The position numbers were made by a program, and so were the translations under genes. The notes beneath the pieces are model-generated. The model searched no databases and had not been told where the DNA came from. It worked only from the letters and a program-made list of their open reading frames with translations. DNA of 64,000 nt from Polaribacter vadi (GTDB lineage Bacteria > Bacteroidota > Bacteroidia > Flavobacteriales > Flavobacteriaceae), in NCBI RefSeq assembly GCF_001761365.1, contig NZ_CP017477.1, forward strand, positions 2,044,501 through 2,108,500, given 5' to 3'. Positions 17,050-26,419 of this stretch are shown piece after piece; the first letter of the stretch is position 1; each line of letters starts with the position of its first letter.

Positions 17050-20000
17050 ATGTTTAAAAAATTTATAAAAAGACCTGTTTTAGCAATCGTTATTTCTATA
17101 ATGATTCTATTTATTGGTTCGCTTTCCATTAAGCAATTACCAATTTCTCAGTTTCCAGAAATTGCGCCAACTACTGTAAATATATTTATTGCCTATCCAG
17201 GTTCTAACGCAGAAGTTTTAGTAAACTCAACGTTAATTCCTTTAGAAACTGCCATTAATGGTGTGCAAGGAATGCGTTACATCGCTTCAGATGCTACAAG
17301 TGCAGGAGAAGCAACCATCAGAATTATTTTTGAACCTGGTACGGACCCAGACCAAGCAGTTGTTCGTGTAAAAACAAGGGTAGATCAAGTAATGCCATTG
17401 TTACCAGAATTGGTACAAAGAGAAGGTGTAATTATTACACCAATTCAGCCAAGTATGTTAATGTATGTAAACCTATCTAGCACCGATAAAAATATCGACG
17501 AAAAGTTTTTATACAATTATGCGTACACAAAAGTAATTCCAGATATTCAACGAATTAACGGAATTGCAAATGCCCAAATTTTAGGAAGTAGAAAATATGC
17601 AATTCGTGTTTGGTTAAAACCAGATAGAATGCGTGCTTACAATATTTCTGCAGAAGAAGTTATGGAAGCCATGCAAGAGCAAAGTATTTTGGCAAGGCCA
17701 GGAAGATTAGGACAAAGCTCTGGAATTGCATCACAATCTTTAGAATATGTGTTAACATATCAAGATAGATATAATGAGCCAGAACAATATAAAGAGATTA
17801 TAATTCGTGCCAATGAAGAAGGTGAAATAATAAAATTAGCAGATATTGCTGATGTAAAATTAGGAAGCGAATTTTTTGATATTTATTCTAATTTAGATGG
17901 CAAACCTTCTGCATCAATTGTTTTAAAGCAAACTGTTGGTAGTAATGGTAGTGATGTTATTAAAGACGTTAAAGCAAAATTAGACGAACTAAAAATAGAT
18001 TTACCACCCAATGTAGATTTTAATATTTCTTATGATGTTTCTAACTTTTTAAACGCTTCCATAGAGCAAGTTATTCATACATTAAGGGATGCGTTTATTT
18101 TAGTTGCTATTGTAGTTTTCTTATTTTTAGGCGATTGGCGCTCAACATTAATTCCAATTATTGCTGTACCTGTTTCTTTAATTGGAGCATTCTTTGTGAT
18201 GCAAATGTTTGGTTTATCTATCAACTTAATTACACTTTTTGCATTGGTTTTAGCAATTGGAATTGTGGTAGATGATGCCATTGTTGTGGTTGAGGCTGTG
18301 CATGCAAAAATGGAAGAGGAAAATTTATCTCCTTACCAAGCATCGTATGCTGTTTTAGGCGAAATTGGTGGGGCAATTGTAGCCATAACATTAGTAATGG
18401 TTTCTGTATTTATTCCAATTTCTTTTATGACTGGACCTGTTGGTGTTTTCTACAGACAGTTTTCAATAACAATGGCTGGTTCTATTATAATTTCTGCCTT
18501 GGTTGCTTTAACATTAACACCAGTTTTGTGTGCAATGTTGCTTAAAAATAATCATGGAAAAGTAAAAAAATCTCCTGTTGATAAATTTATAAATTGGTTT
18601 AATAAAGGTTTTGAAAAATTAACTGGAAAATATGTTGCCATCTTAAATAAAATTGTGGCAAGACGTATTGTAACCTTCGGAATTTTGGCGATATTTTGTG
18701 TAGGAATTTATGTTACAAATGAATCTTTACCTGCTGGTTTTATTCCAAACGAAGACCAAGGAATGATTTATGCCATTATTCAAACTCCTCCAGGTTCTAC
18801 TTTAGAACGCACAAATGAAGTTGCTAAAAAATTGCAGAAAATATGTGAAGAAAATGAAGGTGTAGAATCTGTAACATCTTTAGCGGGTTATGAAATTATG
18901 ACAGAAGGTAGAGGATCTAATGCTGGAACGTGTTTAATCAATTTAAAACCTTGGCATGATCGTCATCAATCTGTGCACGAAATCATGGAAGAACTAGAAG
19001 AAGAAACCAAAGATTTAGGTGCCATTATAGAATATTTCGAACCACCTGCAGTACCTGGATTTGGTTCTTCTGGCGGATTTTCTTTGCGATTGTTAGACAA
19101 GACAAACTCTACAGATTACCACGAATTTGAAAAAGTTAATAATAATTTTATGGAAGCTTTAGAAAAACGTCCAGAATTAAAAGGCTTATTTACATTTTAC
19201 TCTGCAAATTATCCTCAATACGAATTAAAAATTAATAATAAAATTGCGATGCAAAAAGGCGTTACTATTAGCAAAGCAATGGAAAATTTGAATATTTTAA
19301 TTGGTAGTACCTACGAACAAGGATTTATTCGTTTTGGAAGGTTTTTTAAAGTATATACACAAGCTGCTCCAGAATATAGACGATTGCCATCTGATTTAGA
19401 AAAACTTTTTGTAAAAAACGAACAAGGAGAAATGGTGCCTTATTCAGCTTTTATGACCATCGAAAAAAAGTTAGGTCCAAACGAAATTACACGTTACAAT
19501 TTATACAATTCTGCTTCTATTAGAGGTTTGCCAGCAGTTGGTTTTACAAGTGGAGATGCCATTGCTGCTATTAAAGAAGTTGCAGCAAAAGAATTACCAA
19601 GAGATTATGACATTGCTTGGGAAGATTTATCTTTTGATGAAGCAAAAAGAGGAAGTGAATCCATCTACATTTTTATCATCGTTTTAATATTTGTGTACTT
19701 TGTATTGGCTGCTCAATATGAAAGTTTTCTATTACCACTTGTTGTTATTTTATCTTTACCTGTTGGGGTTTTTGGATCTTTTCTTTTATTAAAAATGATG
19801 GGGTTAGCCAATGATGTATATGCACAAATTGGTTTGATCATGTTGGTTGGTTTATTGGGAAAAAATGCCGTTTTAATTGTAGAATTTGCAGTTCAAAAAC
19901 AATTACAAGGTGCAACAATATTAGAAGCTGCTATTGAAGGTGCAAAAGCAAGATTTCGTCCAATTTTAATGACTTCTTTTGCATTTATTGCAGGTTTAAT

Positions 20001-20289
20001 CCCTTTAGTTTTAGCAACTGGAGCAGGTGCAATTGGTAATAAAACCATTGGTGGTTCTGCGCTTGGTGGTATGTTTATAGGCACAATGTTTGGCGTTTTA
20101 ATTATACCTGGCTTGTATTATATTTTTGCAAGTTTAGCAAAAGGAAGAGGTTTAATTATGGATGAAAATTTTGAGCCAATTTCCGAAGAGTTTATGCGAA
20201 CATCTGAAAGAAAAAGTAATACTGAAAAAACACTAAAAAGGATTAAAAAAATATTAAAAAAACTCACTAAAAACAAAAATGATGAATAA
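17050..20289 (+). CDS. RND multidrug efflux permease (AcrB/MexB type, HAE1 family)
   Basis: A 1079-residue proton-driven inner-membrane pump. It opens with the family start MFKKFIKRPVLAIVIS and a transmembrane helix. Two large periplasmic loops alternate with two sets of membrane helices. The proton-relay residues are present: paired Asp in GIVVDDAIVVVEAVH (helix 4) and Lys in GLLGKNAVLIVEFA (helix 10). GFIPNEDQG and the FGSSGGFSLRL pore region are also typical of drug (HAE1) rather than heavy-metal RND pumps. I chose the start 18 codons inside the longest frame on family alignment. Its 3' end overlaps the outer-membrane factor gene, so translation is likely coupled. Confidence 0.95.
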   Translation: MFKKFIKRPVLAIVISIMILFIGSLSIKQLPISQFPEIAPTTVNIFIAYPGSNAEVLVNSTLIPLETAINGVQGMRYIASDATSAGEATIRIIFEPGTDPDQAVVRVKTRVDQVMPLLPELVQREGVIITPIQPSMLMYVNLSSTDKNIDEKFLYNYAYTKVIPDIQRINGIANAQILGSRKYAIRVWLKPDRMRAYNISAEEVMEAMQEQSILARPGRLGQSSGIASQSLEYVLTYQDRYNEPEQYKEIIIRANEEGEIIKLADIADVKLGSEFFDIYSNLDGKPSASIVLKQTVGSNGSDVIKDVKAKLDELKIDLPPNVDFNISYDVSNFLNASIEQVIHTLRDAFILVAIVVFLFLGDWRSTLIPIIAVPVSLIGAFFVMQMFGLSINLITLFALVLAIGIVVDDAIVVVEAVHAKMEEENLSPYQASYAVLGEIGGAIVAITLVMVSVFIPISFMTGPVGVFYRQFSITMAGSIIISALVALTLTPVLCAMLLKNNHGKVKKSPVDKFINWFNKGFEKLTGKYVAILNKIVARRIVTFGILAIFCVGIYVTNESLPAGFIPNEDQGMIYAIIQTPPGSTLERTNEVAKKLQKICEENEGVESVTSLAGYEIMTEGRGSNAGTCLINLKPWHDRHQSVHEIMEELEEETKDLGAIIEYFEPPAVPGFGSSGGFSLRLLDKTNSTDYHEFEKVNNNFMEALEKRPELKGLFTFYSANYPQYELKINNKIAMQKGVTISKAMENLNILIGSTYEQGFIRFGRFFKVYTQAAPEYRRLPSDLEKLFVKNEQGEMVPYSAFMTIEKKLGPNEITRYNLYNSASIRGLPAVGFTSGDAIAAIKEVAAKELPRDYDIAWEDLSFDEAKRGSESIYIFIIVLIFVYFVLAAQYESFLLPLVVILSLPVGVFGSFLLLKMMGLANDVYAQIGLIMLVGLLGKNAVLIVEFAVQKQLQGATILEAAIEGAKARFRPILMTSFAFIAGLIPLVLATGAGAIGNKTIGGSALGGMFIGTMFGVLIIPGLYYIFASLAKGRGLIMDENFEPISEEFMRTSERKSNTEKTLKRIKKILKKLTKNKNDE

Positions 20290-21736
20290 ATTAATTCAAA
20301 AAATAACAAAAAAGAGTTATTTTATTTTAGCGTTTAGCATTTTGTTTATTTCTTTTTATTCTTGTGTTCCTTCACAACAATTAATTAGAAATGAAAATAA
20401 AATTGTTCCTAAAAATTTTAATAGTAAAATTTCGGACTCTTTAAATTCAGCAAAAATTAACTGGAAAAATTTCTTTTCTGATGCCAATTTGGTTGCTTTA
20501 ATTGATACTGCTTTGGTAAATAACCAAGAGTTAAATATTATTTCGCAACAAATAAATAGAGCAAAAAATGAAATCGGAATAAGAAAAGGAGAATATTTGC
20601 CTTTCGTAAATATTTATGCAGGCTCTGAATTTGAAAAAGTAGGTGAGTTTACCAGAAATGGCGCTGTTGAAAGAAACCTAAATATTCGCGAAAACGAAGA
20701 GTTTCCTGAACCTTTACCGAATTTCTCAGTTGGTTTAGCTGCTTCTTGGGAATTGGATGTTTGGAAAAAATTACGAAATGGCAAAAAAGCAGCAACTTTA
20801 GAATATTTATCATCTATAGAAGGTAAAAATTTTATGGTCACAAATTTGGTTGCAGAAATTGCTAGTTCTTATTATGAATTGCAGGCTTTGGACAACCAAT
20901 TGTTAATTATAAATGAAAATTTAGAGCTTCAACAAAATGCGTTAAAAATGGTGAAATTGCAAAAGGAAGCAGCAAGAGCAACCCAATTAGCAGTTAGACG
21001 TTTTGAAGCAGAAGTTTTTAAAAACCAAAGCAATCAGTTTAGAATTCAACAACAAATTGTAGAAACAGAAAATAAGATTAACTTTTTGATTGGCCATTAT
21101 CCAAAGAAAATACCAAGAGATTCAGAAAATTTTATCAGTAAAAAAATAGATACAATTTTTACAGGAATTCCATCGCAATTATTAGCAAACAGACCAGATA
21201 TTAGACAAGCTGAATATGAGTTACAAGCATCAAAATTAAATGTTGCCATTGCAAAAGCTAATTTTTATCCATCAATAGGTATAAAAGCTGGTGTTGGTTT
21301 GGAGGCTTTTCAACCAAAATTCTTAACCCATACTCCAGAGTCATTATTATACTCTTTAGTTGGTGATGTTGTTGGTCCTTTAATAAATAGAAATGCTATA
21401 AAAGCAACATATAAAAGCGCAAATGCAAAACAATTACAAGCTGTATTTGAATATGAAAAATCTATTTTAAATGGATTTATGGAGGTTTCTAATGAGCTTT
21501 CGAACATCAGCAATCTTAAAAAAAGTTATGATTTAAAAGAACAACAAGTAAATGCGCTTAAAGAATCGATTAATTTATCACTTCAATTGTTTAGATCTGC
21601 AAGAGTAGAATATACAGAAGTTTTATTTGTACAAAGAGAAGCTTTAGATTCTAAATTAGAAATTGTTGAAACAAAAAGAGATCAACTTTTGGCAAATGTA
21701 AAATTATACCAAACTTTAGGTGGAGGTTGGCAATAG
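20279..21736 (+). CDS. Outer-membrane efflux channel lipoprotein (TolC/OprM, NodT type)
   Basis: A 485-residue outer-membrane factor completing the RND pump. An N-terminal signal ends in a lipobox-like SFYSC, so the mature protein is probably lipid-anchored. The two outer-membrane efflux repeats have the usual motifs: WKNFFSDANLVALIDTALVNNQEL near the start, SWELDVWKKLRNGKKAA, then LLANRPDIRQAEYELQASKLNVAIAKANFYPS in the second half. Its first ATG overlaps the last codons of the permease gene by 11 bases; a second ATG follows immediately at 20282. A terminator lies 35 bases after the stop. Confidence 0.93.
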   Translation: MMNKLIQKITKKSYFILAFSILFISFYSCVPSQQLIRNENKIVPKNFNSKISDSLNSAKINWKNFFSDANLVALIDTALVNNQELNIISQQINRAKNEIGIRKGEYLPFVNIYAGSEFEKVGEFTRNGAVERNLNIRENEEFPEPLPNFSVGLAASWELDVWKKLRNGKKAATLEYLSSIEGKNFMVTNLVAEIASSYYELQALDNQLLIINENLELQQNALKMVKLQKEAARATQLAVRRFEAEVFKNQSNQFRIQQQIVETENKINFLIGHYPKKIPRDSENFISKKIDTIFTGIPSQLLANRPDIRQAEYELQASKLNVAIAKANFYPSIGIKAGVGLEAFQPKFLTHTPESLLYSLVGDVVGPLINRNAIKATYKSANAKQLQAVFEYEKSILNGFMEVSNELSNISNLKKSYDLKEQQVNALKESINLSLQLFRSARVEYTEVLFVQREALDSKLEIVETKRDQLLANVKLYQTLGGGWQ

Positions 21737-21770
21737 GTCTTATTTCTTCAATTAAATAGTACATTTTACT

Positions 21771-21807
21771 AAATGAAGACTGCTTAAAAAACGGTCTTCA
21801 TTTTTTT
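21771..21807 (+). terminator. Terminator of the RND efflux operon
   Basis: AAATGAAGAC (21771-21780) and GTCTTCATTT (21794-21803) form a perfect 10-bp stem around a 13-base loop, followed by T residues. Confidence 0.8.
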
Positions 21808-21844
21808 GTTGACAAATTGTACTTAAAATTTTCTAAAACACTAT

Positions 21845-21874
21845 TTGTCAATCAAATAAATAGCACTACATTTG
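21845..21874 (+). promoter_or_regulatory. Bacteroidota-type promoter of rplM-rpsI
   Basis: TTG (21845-21847), a 19-base spacer and TACATTTG (21867-21874) match TTG-N19-TAnnTTTG exactly. It leaves an untranslated leader of about 50 bases before rplM. Confidence 0.85.
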
Positions 21875-21931
21875 CACTCCTTTTTTAAGGAAAACATAAT
21901 TTATTAATAAACAAAAACTAATAGTGTAATT

Positions 21932-22387
21932 ATGAACACATTAAGTTACAAAACAGTATCAGCAAACAGCGCTACCGTAAACAAGGAGTGGGTTTTAGTT
22001 GATGCTGACGGTCAAACGTTGGGTCGTCTAGCTTCTAAAGTAGCAAAGCTAATTAGAGGTAAATATAAGCCAAACTTTACTCCTCACGTAGATTGTGGAG
22101 ACAACGTGGTTATTATCAACGCAGAAAAAATTGTTTTAACGGGTAACAAATGGAAAGAGAAATCTTACATTCGTCATACAGGATATCCAGGAGGACAAAG
22201 ATCATTAACTGCAACAGAAATGTTTGAGAAAGATCCTACAAGATTAATCGAAAAAGCAGTAAAAGGAATGTTACCTAAAAATATTTTAGGAGCAGCACTT
22301 TACAGAAACTTGTATGTTTATGCAGGTACTGAGCACAAACATGCAGGTCAAGCACCTAAAGCTATTAACCTTAACGATCTTAAATAA
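21932..22387 (+). CDS. rplM: 50S ribosomal protein L13
   Basis: A 151-residue large-subunit protein that binds 23S rRNA early in assembly. The L13 motifs are clear: WVLVDADGQTLGRLASKVA near the N-terminus, GDNVVIINAEKIVLTGNKW, YIRHTGYPGGQRS and KAVKGMLPKNILG. The stop overlaps the rpsI start by one base (TAATG), so the two are translationally coupled, as in most bacteria. A consensus promoter lies upstream at 21845-21874. Confidence 0.98.
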   Translation: MNTLSYKTVSANSATVNKEWVLVDADGQTLGRLASKVAKLIRGKYKPNFTPHVDCGDNVVIINAEKIVLTGNKWKEKSYIRHTGYPGGQRSLTATEMFEKDPTRLIEKAVKGMLPKNILGAALYRNLYVYAGTEHKHAGQAPKAINLNDLK

Positions 22388-22773
22388 TGGATATAGTACA
22401 TAAAATAGGTAGAAGAAAAACGGCTGTTGCTCGTATTTATCTTTCTGAAGGAAAAGGAGAAATTGTAGTTAATAATAAAGATTATAAAAACTACTTTACA
22501 ACAGGAACTTTACAATATAAAGTACAACAACCTTTAATGTTAACAGAAAACTTAGAGTCTTATGACATTAAAGTTAATGTTTACGGTGGTGGAGTTACTG
22601 GTCAAGCAGAAGCAATTCGTTTAGCAATTACAAGAGCATTAGTATTTATTAATGCAGAACACAGATTAATTTTAAAGCCAGAAGGTTTATTAACTCGTGA
22701 TCCAAGAATGGTTGAACGTAAGAAATTCGGTCAGAAAAAAGCACGTAAAAAATTCCAATTCTCGAAACGTTAA
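22387..22773 (+). CDS. rpsI: 30S ribosomal protein S9
   Basis: A 128-residue small-subunit protein. The N-terminal IGRRKTAVARIYL and the C-terminal LLTRDPRMVERKKFGQKKARKKFQFSKR (ending at the invariant Arg that reaches the P-site tRNA) are diagnostic; the intervening YGGGVTGQAEAIRLAI is conserved. The start overlaps the rplM stop by one base. Confidence 0.98.
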   Translation: MDIVHKIGRRKTAVARIYLSEGKGEIVVNNKDYKNYFTTGTLQYKVQQPLMLTENLESYDIKVNVYGGGVTGQAEAIRLAITRALVFINAEHRLILKPEGLLTRDPRMVERKKFGQKKARKKFQFSKR

Positions 22774-22781
22774 TATTGAAC

Positions 22782-22805
22782 TTGTTTCGGTATTTACTGA
22801 AACAA
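22782..22805 (+). terminator. Hairpin between rpsI and rpsB (weak terminator or leader element)
   Basis: TTGTTTCGGT (22782-22791) and ACTGAAACAA (22796-22805) pair at 9 of 10 positions with a 4-base loop; a run of eight T residues lies within 17 bases downstream. It occupies the 167-base gap before rpsB, so it could be a partial terminator or part of an autoregulatory leader. Confidence 0.45.
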
Positions 22806-22940
22806 TTCTGTATTTTTTTTACGAGAACTGTTATTATTACAAAAAAAATAATATTAAACAGTTTAGTATCTAAATAGTTGGGACTCGAAAGACTACCTAA
22901 GTATTGATTTAACAAACAGAAAGTAAACACATTTTAAAAA

Positions 22941-23732
22941 ATGGCAAATATAAATATTCAAGAATTATTAGATAGTGGTGTTCATTTTGGACATTTAACT
23001 AGAAAATGGAACCCAAACATGGCTCCATATATTTATACTGAAAGAAATGGTGTACACATCATTGATTTGTATAAAACTGCAGCAAAAATAGAAGAAACTT
23101 CAGAAGCTTTAAAAAAGATTGCAAACTCTGGACGTAAAATTTTATTTGTTGCTACAAAAAAACAAGCAAAAGATATCGTATCTGAAAAAGCGAAAGCTGT
23201 TAGCATGCCTTACATTACAGAAAGATGGCCAGGTGGAATGTTAACGAACTTTGTTACTATTAGAAAAGCTGTTAAAAAAATGGCTCATATTGATAGAATG
23301 AAGCAAGATGGTTCTTTTGATGCCTTATCAAAAAGAGAAAAATTACAAATTAATCGTCAGAGAGAAAAATTAGAAAAGAATTTAGGTTCTATTTCTGATA
23401 TGACTCGTTTGCCTGGTGCTTTATTTATTGTGGATATTAAAAAAGAGCACATTGCAGTAGCAGAAGCTCAAAAATTAAACATCCCAATTTTTGCAATGGT
23501 AGATACAAACTCTGATCCAAGAGAGGTAGATTTTGTAATTCCTGCAAATGATGATGCTTCTAAATCTGTAGATAAAGTTTTATCTTTTTTAACAGATGCA
23601 ATTGCTGAAGGTTTATCTGACAGAAAAGCAGATAAAGATAAAGTAAAAGAAGCTAAAAGTCCTAAAGAGCCAAAAGCTCCTAAAAAAGACGAGAAAGCAA
23701 AAGCTGCTAAAGCAACAGACGAAGAAGAATAA
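22941..23732 (+). CDS. rpsB: 30S ribosomal protein S2
   Basis: A 263-residue small-subunit protein recruited late in 30S assembly. The family signatures are IQELLDSGVHFGHLTRKWNP at the start, RWPGGMLTNFVTIRKAV and PIFAMVDTNSDP. The C-terminus carries a charged extension of about 35 residues rich in Lys, Ala and Glu/Asp (after LSDRKADKDK), a low-complexity tail beyond the conserved fold. It pairs with tsf 35 bases downstream, the standard rpsB-tsf arrangement. Confidence 0.98.
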   Translation: MANINIQELLDSGVHFGHLTRKWNPNMAPYIYTERNGVHIIDLYKTAAKIEETSEALKKIANSGRKILFVATKKQAKDIVSEKAKAVSMPYITERWPGGMLTNFVTIRKAVKKMAHIDRMKQDGSFDALSKREKLQINRQREKLEKNLGSISDMTRLPGALFIVDIKKEHIAVAEAQKLNIPIFAMVDTNSDPREVDFVIPANDDASKSVDKVLSFLTDAIAEGLSDRKADKDKVKEAKSPKEPKAPKKDEKAKAAKATDEEE

Positions 23733-23767
23733 AATTAGTTTTAATCGATAATTTAAAAATAAATAAC

Positions 23768-24739
23768 ATGGAAACAGTAAAAGTAAGTGCTGCTGATGTT
23801 AAAAAGTTAAGAGAAGCTACTGGAGCTGGAATGATGGACTGTAAAAAGGCATTAGTTGAAGCTGGTAACGATTTTGACAAAGCAATAGATGTTTTACGTA
23901 AAAAAGGTCAGAAAATTGCTGCAAAAAGAGCTGATAGAGATTCTACAGAAGGTGTTGCAGTAACTAAAATTAATGATGACAATACAGTTGGTGTTGCTAT
24001 CGTTTTAGCTTGTGAAACTGATTTTGTTGGTAAAAACGATTCTTTTGTAGCTTTAGGTGGTCAGTTTGCTGATATCGCTTTGAATACAAATAGTAAAGAA
24101 GAGTTTTTAGCTGCTGATTTTGGTGGAATGACTGTTGCTGATAAATTGGTTGAACAAACTGGTGTAATTGGTGAAAAATTAGAAATTACTGCTTTCGAAA
24201 AAGTAGAAGCTGCCTATGTTGGTGCTTATACACACATTGGTAAAATTGCTGCTTTAGTTGGTTTATCTGCTGTTGTAGAGAATGCTGAAGAATTAGCAAA
24301 AGATGTTGCAATGCAAGTTGCTTCAATGGGTGCAACTACTTTATCTTACAAAGATTTTGATCCTGCATTTGTTGCTGCTGAAACAGAAGCTAGAATTGCA
24401 GTTATCGAAAAAGATAATATCGAATTAGGTAGATTAGGGAAAACGTTGAAAAATGTTCCTCAATATATTTCTATGTCTCAATTAACTCCAGAAGTTTTAG
24501 CGAAAGCTGAAGCTGATGCAAAAGCTGAATTAGCTGCAGAAGGGAAACCAGAAAAAATCTGGGACAGAATTTTACCAGGAAAAATTGATAGATTCGTTGC
24601 TGATAACACAACTTTAGATATGGAACAATGTCTTTTAGATCAAGCTTTTATTAAAGATGATAAAAAGAACGTTGCAGAATATGTAAAGACTTATGGTGAT
24701 GTAGAAGTATCTACTTTTAAAAGAGTTACTTTAGGATAA
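23768..24739 (+). CDS. tsf: Translation elongation factor Ts
   Basis: The nucleotide exchange factor for EF-Tu; 323 residues. The N-terminal UBA-like domain contains VKKLREATGAGMMDCKKALVEA, followed by the family signature ACETDFVGKND, whose TDFV contacts EF-Tu. Two core subdomains follow (VGAYTHIGKIAALVGL, VAMQVASMG). It is longer than the Escherichia coli protein (about 283) because of extra residues in the C-terminal half, as I recall for Bacteroidota. It ends the ribosomal block, with a terminator 41 bases downstream. Confidence 0.97.
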   Translation: METVKVSAADVKKLREATGAGMMDCKKALVEAGNDFDKAIDVLRKKGQKIAAKRADRDSTEGVAVTKINDDNTVGVAIVLACETDFVGKNDSFVALGGQFADIALNTNSKEEFLAADFGGMTVADKLVEQTGVIGEKLEITAFEKVEAAYVGAYTHIGKIAALVGLSAVVENAEELAKDVAMQVASMGATTLSYKDFDPAFVAAETEARIAVIEKDNIELGRLGKTLKNVPQYISMSQLTPEVLAKAEADAKAELAAEGKPEKIWDRILPGKIDRFVADNTTLDMEQCLLDQAFIKDDKKNVAEYVKTYGDVEVSTFKRVTLG

Positions 24740-24779
24740 TTTACACTGAATTTATTTCAGAACTTTATTCATATAATTT

Positions 24780-24807
24780 AAAACCTCGCATTTTTGCGAG
24801 GTTTTTT
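24780..24807 (+). terminator. Terminator after tsf
   Basis: AAAACCTCGCA and TGCGAGGTTTT form a perfect stem with a 4-base T loop and a following T-run. Confidence 0.9.
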
Positions 24808-24879
24808 CGTTTTTATAAAGTAGCTAAATTAAATATCCCAAAAAAAAGAAATTGAATAATTCGAGTAGTTCTGATACGA

Positions 24880-24899
24880 TTGAGTAATTATTACTCGCT
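24880..24899 (+). promoter_or_regulatory. Operator-like palindrome upstream of nhaA (site 1)
   Basis: TTGAGTAATTATTACTCGCT contains a perfect 7-bp inverted repeat, GAGTAAT-T-ATTACTC. It matches the minus-strand reading of the site at 28851-28870 at 18 of 20 positions. It lies 122 bases upstream of the nhaA start. I infer a binding site for the nearby response regulator. Only a weak sigma-54-like sequence (GG at 24965-24966, with GA in place of GC) lies between it and nhaA. Confidence 0.5.
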
Positions 24900-25021
24900 T
24901 TTTTAAATTCGCTAATTAACTAATCAACTAATTTCCATTACATTATATAAATAATTGGATTAGAGGTATATTTTTTGAAAATAAGGCATCAATAAAAGCA
25001 AACTTATCAAAAAAATAAAAT

Positions 25022-26353
25022 ATGATTAGAAAAGTATTTCTTACACCATTTCAAAAATTTATAAAAATTGAAGGTTTTAGCGGGATTTTATTATTGTTGA
25101 GTACAATAATTGCATTAATCTGGGCTAATTCTAGTTTTGGAAATACATATGCTGAACTTTGGGATTATAAAATAGGAATTTCTGGCGAAGGTTTTGAACT
25201 TAAAAAACCTTTATTACTTTGGATTAATGATGGCTTAATGGCAATTTTCTTCTTTTTAATTGGTTTAGAAATAAAAAGAGAAGTGTTAATTGGTGAATTA
25301 AATTCTGTAAAGAAATTAGCATTCCCCTTATTTGGCGCCATTGGTGGAGCTTTAATTCCAGTGGGTTTATACATTCTTTTAAATCAAAATCCAGAAACAT
25401 TTAAAGGTTGGGGAATTCCTATGGCTACAGATATAGCATTTTCCTTAGCAGTTTTAAATGCTTTAGGAAAAAGAGTGCCATTAAGTTTAAAAATATTTTT
25501 AATCGCTTTTGCAATTGTAGATGATATTGAAGCTGTTTTAGTAATCGCTATTTTTTATAGTGGCACCATAAAAACAACGTTACTTTTAATTGCTTTAGGT
25601 TTATTAGCAATCTTATACTTTTTATCTTATAAAGGCTATTACTCAAAATTCATTTTATTTTTTACAGGAGTTGTTGTTTGGATCTTATTTTTAAAATCTG
25701 GTGTTCACCCAACTGTGGCAGGAATTTTACTAGCTTTTTCTGTACCTATAAGGCAAAGAATAAATAGTTATACATTTGTTACACAACTAGAAAATGTTTA
25801 TAATAATATTAAAAAAGCAAGCATTTCAAGGAAGCCTATTTTATCTAATGAGCAAATAGAATCTATGGACGATTTAGAGAGCTGGAGTAATAAATTTCAA
25901 TCTCCTTTGCAGCATTTAGAACATAATTTACATGGTTGGGTTGCTTATTTTATAATTCCTGTTTTCGCGCTTGCAAATGCTGGTGTGCTTATAGATAGTT
26001 CTGCAGGTATAGAAGTTGCATTGGTTGTAAATATTGTAATTTGTTTGGTTTTAGGAAAAGGTTTAGGCATACCAATTGTAATATTTATTGCTGAAAAATT
26101 AAACCTGTTGCAAATTCCTGCAAATATAAATTTTAAACAAATTATAGGCGTTTCATTTATTGCTGGTATAGGTTTTACAATGGCAATTTTTGTGGCAAGT
26201 TTAGCATTTACATCTAGTCCAGAATATATAAGTTCAGCAAAAATTGGTATTTTACTGGGATCACTTATTTCTGCAATTATTGGCTATTTAATTTTAAGGT
26301 TTAGCACCAAAAAAAATGTATTTTTAAAAAAAGGATTGAGAATTGTTAATTAA
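25022..26353 (+). CDS. nhaA: Na+/H+ antiporter NhaA
   Basis: An inner-membrane antiporter that exports Na+ in exchange for H+, used in pH and salt homeostasis. The 443-residue protein has about 12 membrane helices. Family hallmarks are present: LIGLEIKREVL, GIPMATDIAFSLAVL (the conserved Thr-Asp) and AFAIVDDIEAVLVIAIFYS with the paired Asp of the ion-binding site, plus SGVHPTVAGILLAF and IGFTMAIFVASLAF. A cytoplasmic insertion of about 50 residues (about 250-300) separates the two halves. The HK and sigma-54 activator genes follow directly, and a copy of the regulon palindrome lies upstream, so it may be controlled by that pair. Confidence 0.95.
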   Translation: MIRKVFLTPFQKFIKIEGFSGILLLLSTIIALIWANSSFGNTYAELWDYKIGISGEGFELKKPLLLWINDGLMAIFFFLIGLEIKREVLIGELNSVKKLAFPLFGAIGGALIPVGLYILLNQNPETFKGWGIPMATDIAFSLAVLNALGKRVPLSLKIFLIAFAIVDDIEAVLVIAIFYSGTIKTTLLLIALGLLAILYFLSYKGYYSKFILFFTGVVVWILFLKSGVHPTVAGILLAFSVPIRQRINSYTFVTQLENVYNNIKKASISRKPILSNEQIESMDDLESWSNKFQSPLQHLEHNLHGWVAYFIIPVFALANAGVLIDSSAGIEVALVVNIVICLVLGKGLGIPIVIFIAEKLNLLQIPANINFKQIIGVSFIAGIGFTMAIFVASLAFTSSPEYISSAKIGILLGSLISAIIGYLILRFSTKKNVFLKKGLRIVN

Positions 26354-26419
26354 CTATAAAAATTTTAGAATACAGTGTTGAAAAATAAATCAACATTAAA
26401 AAAAGTTTAAGCACAAAAG

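Noticed and set aside
24957..24970. TTGGATTAGAGGTA upstream of nhaA as a sigma-54 promoter
   Set aside because: It has the -24 GG but no -12 GC at the required spacing.
26372..26395. TGTTGA...TCAACA hairpin between nhaA and the kinase gene as a terminator
   Set aside because: Only 6 bp with an 8-base loop, and followed by A rather than T residues on the coding strand.
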